Positions 7,142 to 7,155 of a DNA stretch of 7,155 nt are shown here, piece after piece. Source of the stretch: DASYQV01 sp036005125. GTDB taxonomy: Bacteria; Acidobacteriota; Vicinamibacteria; Vicinamibacterales; UBA2999. The notes beneath the pieces are model-generated. The model made no database searches. It was not told the DNA's origin and saw nothing but the letters and a program-made list of their open reading frames with translations. A program made the translations under genes and the position numbers. The stretch lies in NCBI GenBank assembly GCA_036005125.1, contig DASYQV010000254.1:1-7155 (forward strand), in the 5' to 3' direction. Numbering within the stretch: the first letter of the stretch is position 1; the number at the start of each line of letters is the position of its first letter.

Positions 7142-7155
7142 GGCCGGATGCCGGG

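Overview
The window is G+C-rich bacterial chromosome with six complete protein-coding genes, no RNA genes, no mobile element and no CRISPR array. The taxonomy is an inference. The two-BON secreted protein at the right end and the overall gene style resemble environmental Acidobacteriota (Vicinamibacteria-like), and the ferrochelatase has the sequence style common in Actinobacteria. A Gram-negative, aerobic or facultative heterotroph that makes haem fits best, but the phylum is not proven by anything here.

Layout from left to right: a promoter-like leader (1-153); an OFA-family (oxalate/formate antiporter-like) MFS monocarboxylate transporter (154-1395, +); an acetyl-CoA synthetase, likely co-transcribed with it (1470-3563, +); a strong hairpin between convergent genes (3578-3610); a crotonase-family protein (3648-4403, -); a compact divergent promoter region (4404-4462); a Nudix hydrolase of the NUDT19/RP2p CoA-diphosphatase type (4463-5323, +); a 120-bp intergenic block almost entirely made of nested palindromes (5324-5447); a ferrochelatase of the coproporphyrin type (5435-6397, -); a 92-bp divergent gap; and a secreted protein with two BON domains (6490-7107, +). 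The last 48 bases hold only a small hairpin.

Four of the six genes touch short-chain acids or CoA. The transporter would bring in a monocarboxylate, the synthetase would activate it to acyl-CoA, the crotonase would act on an enoyl- or other acyl-CoA, and the Nudix enzyme would cleave CoA or acyl-CoA into phosphopantetheine products. Only the first two share a plausible transcript, so the link among the others is by neighbourhood. The ferrochelatase and the BON protein look like unrelated housekeeping and envelope genes.

I do not see a clear undescribed system. The points most worth a second look are the palindrome-dense spacer at 5324-5447, the crotonase that lacks one of the two hydratase glutamates, the AT hexamer shared by two opposed promoters at 4450-4455, and the substrate-site changes in the transporter and synthetase.
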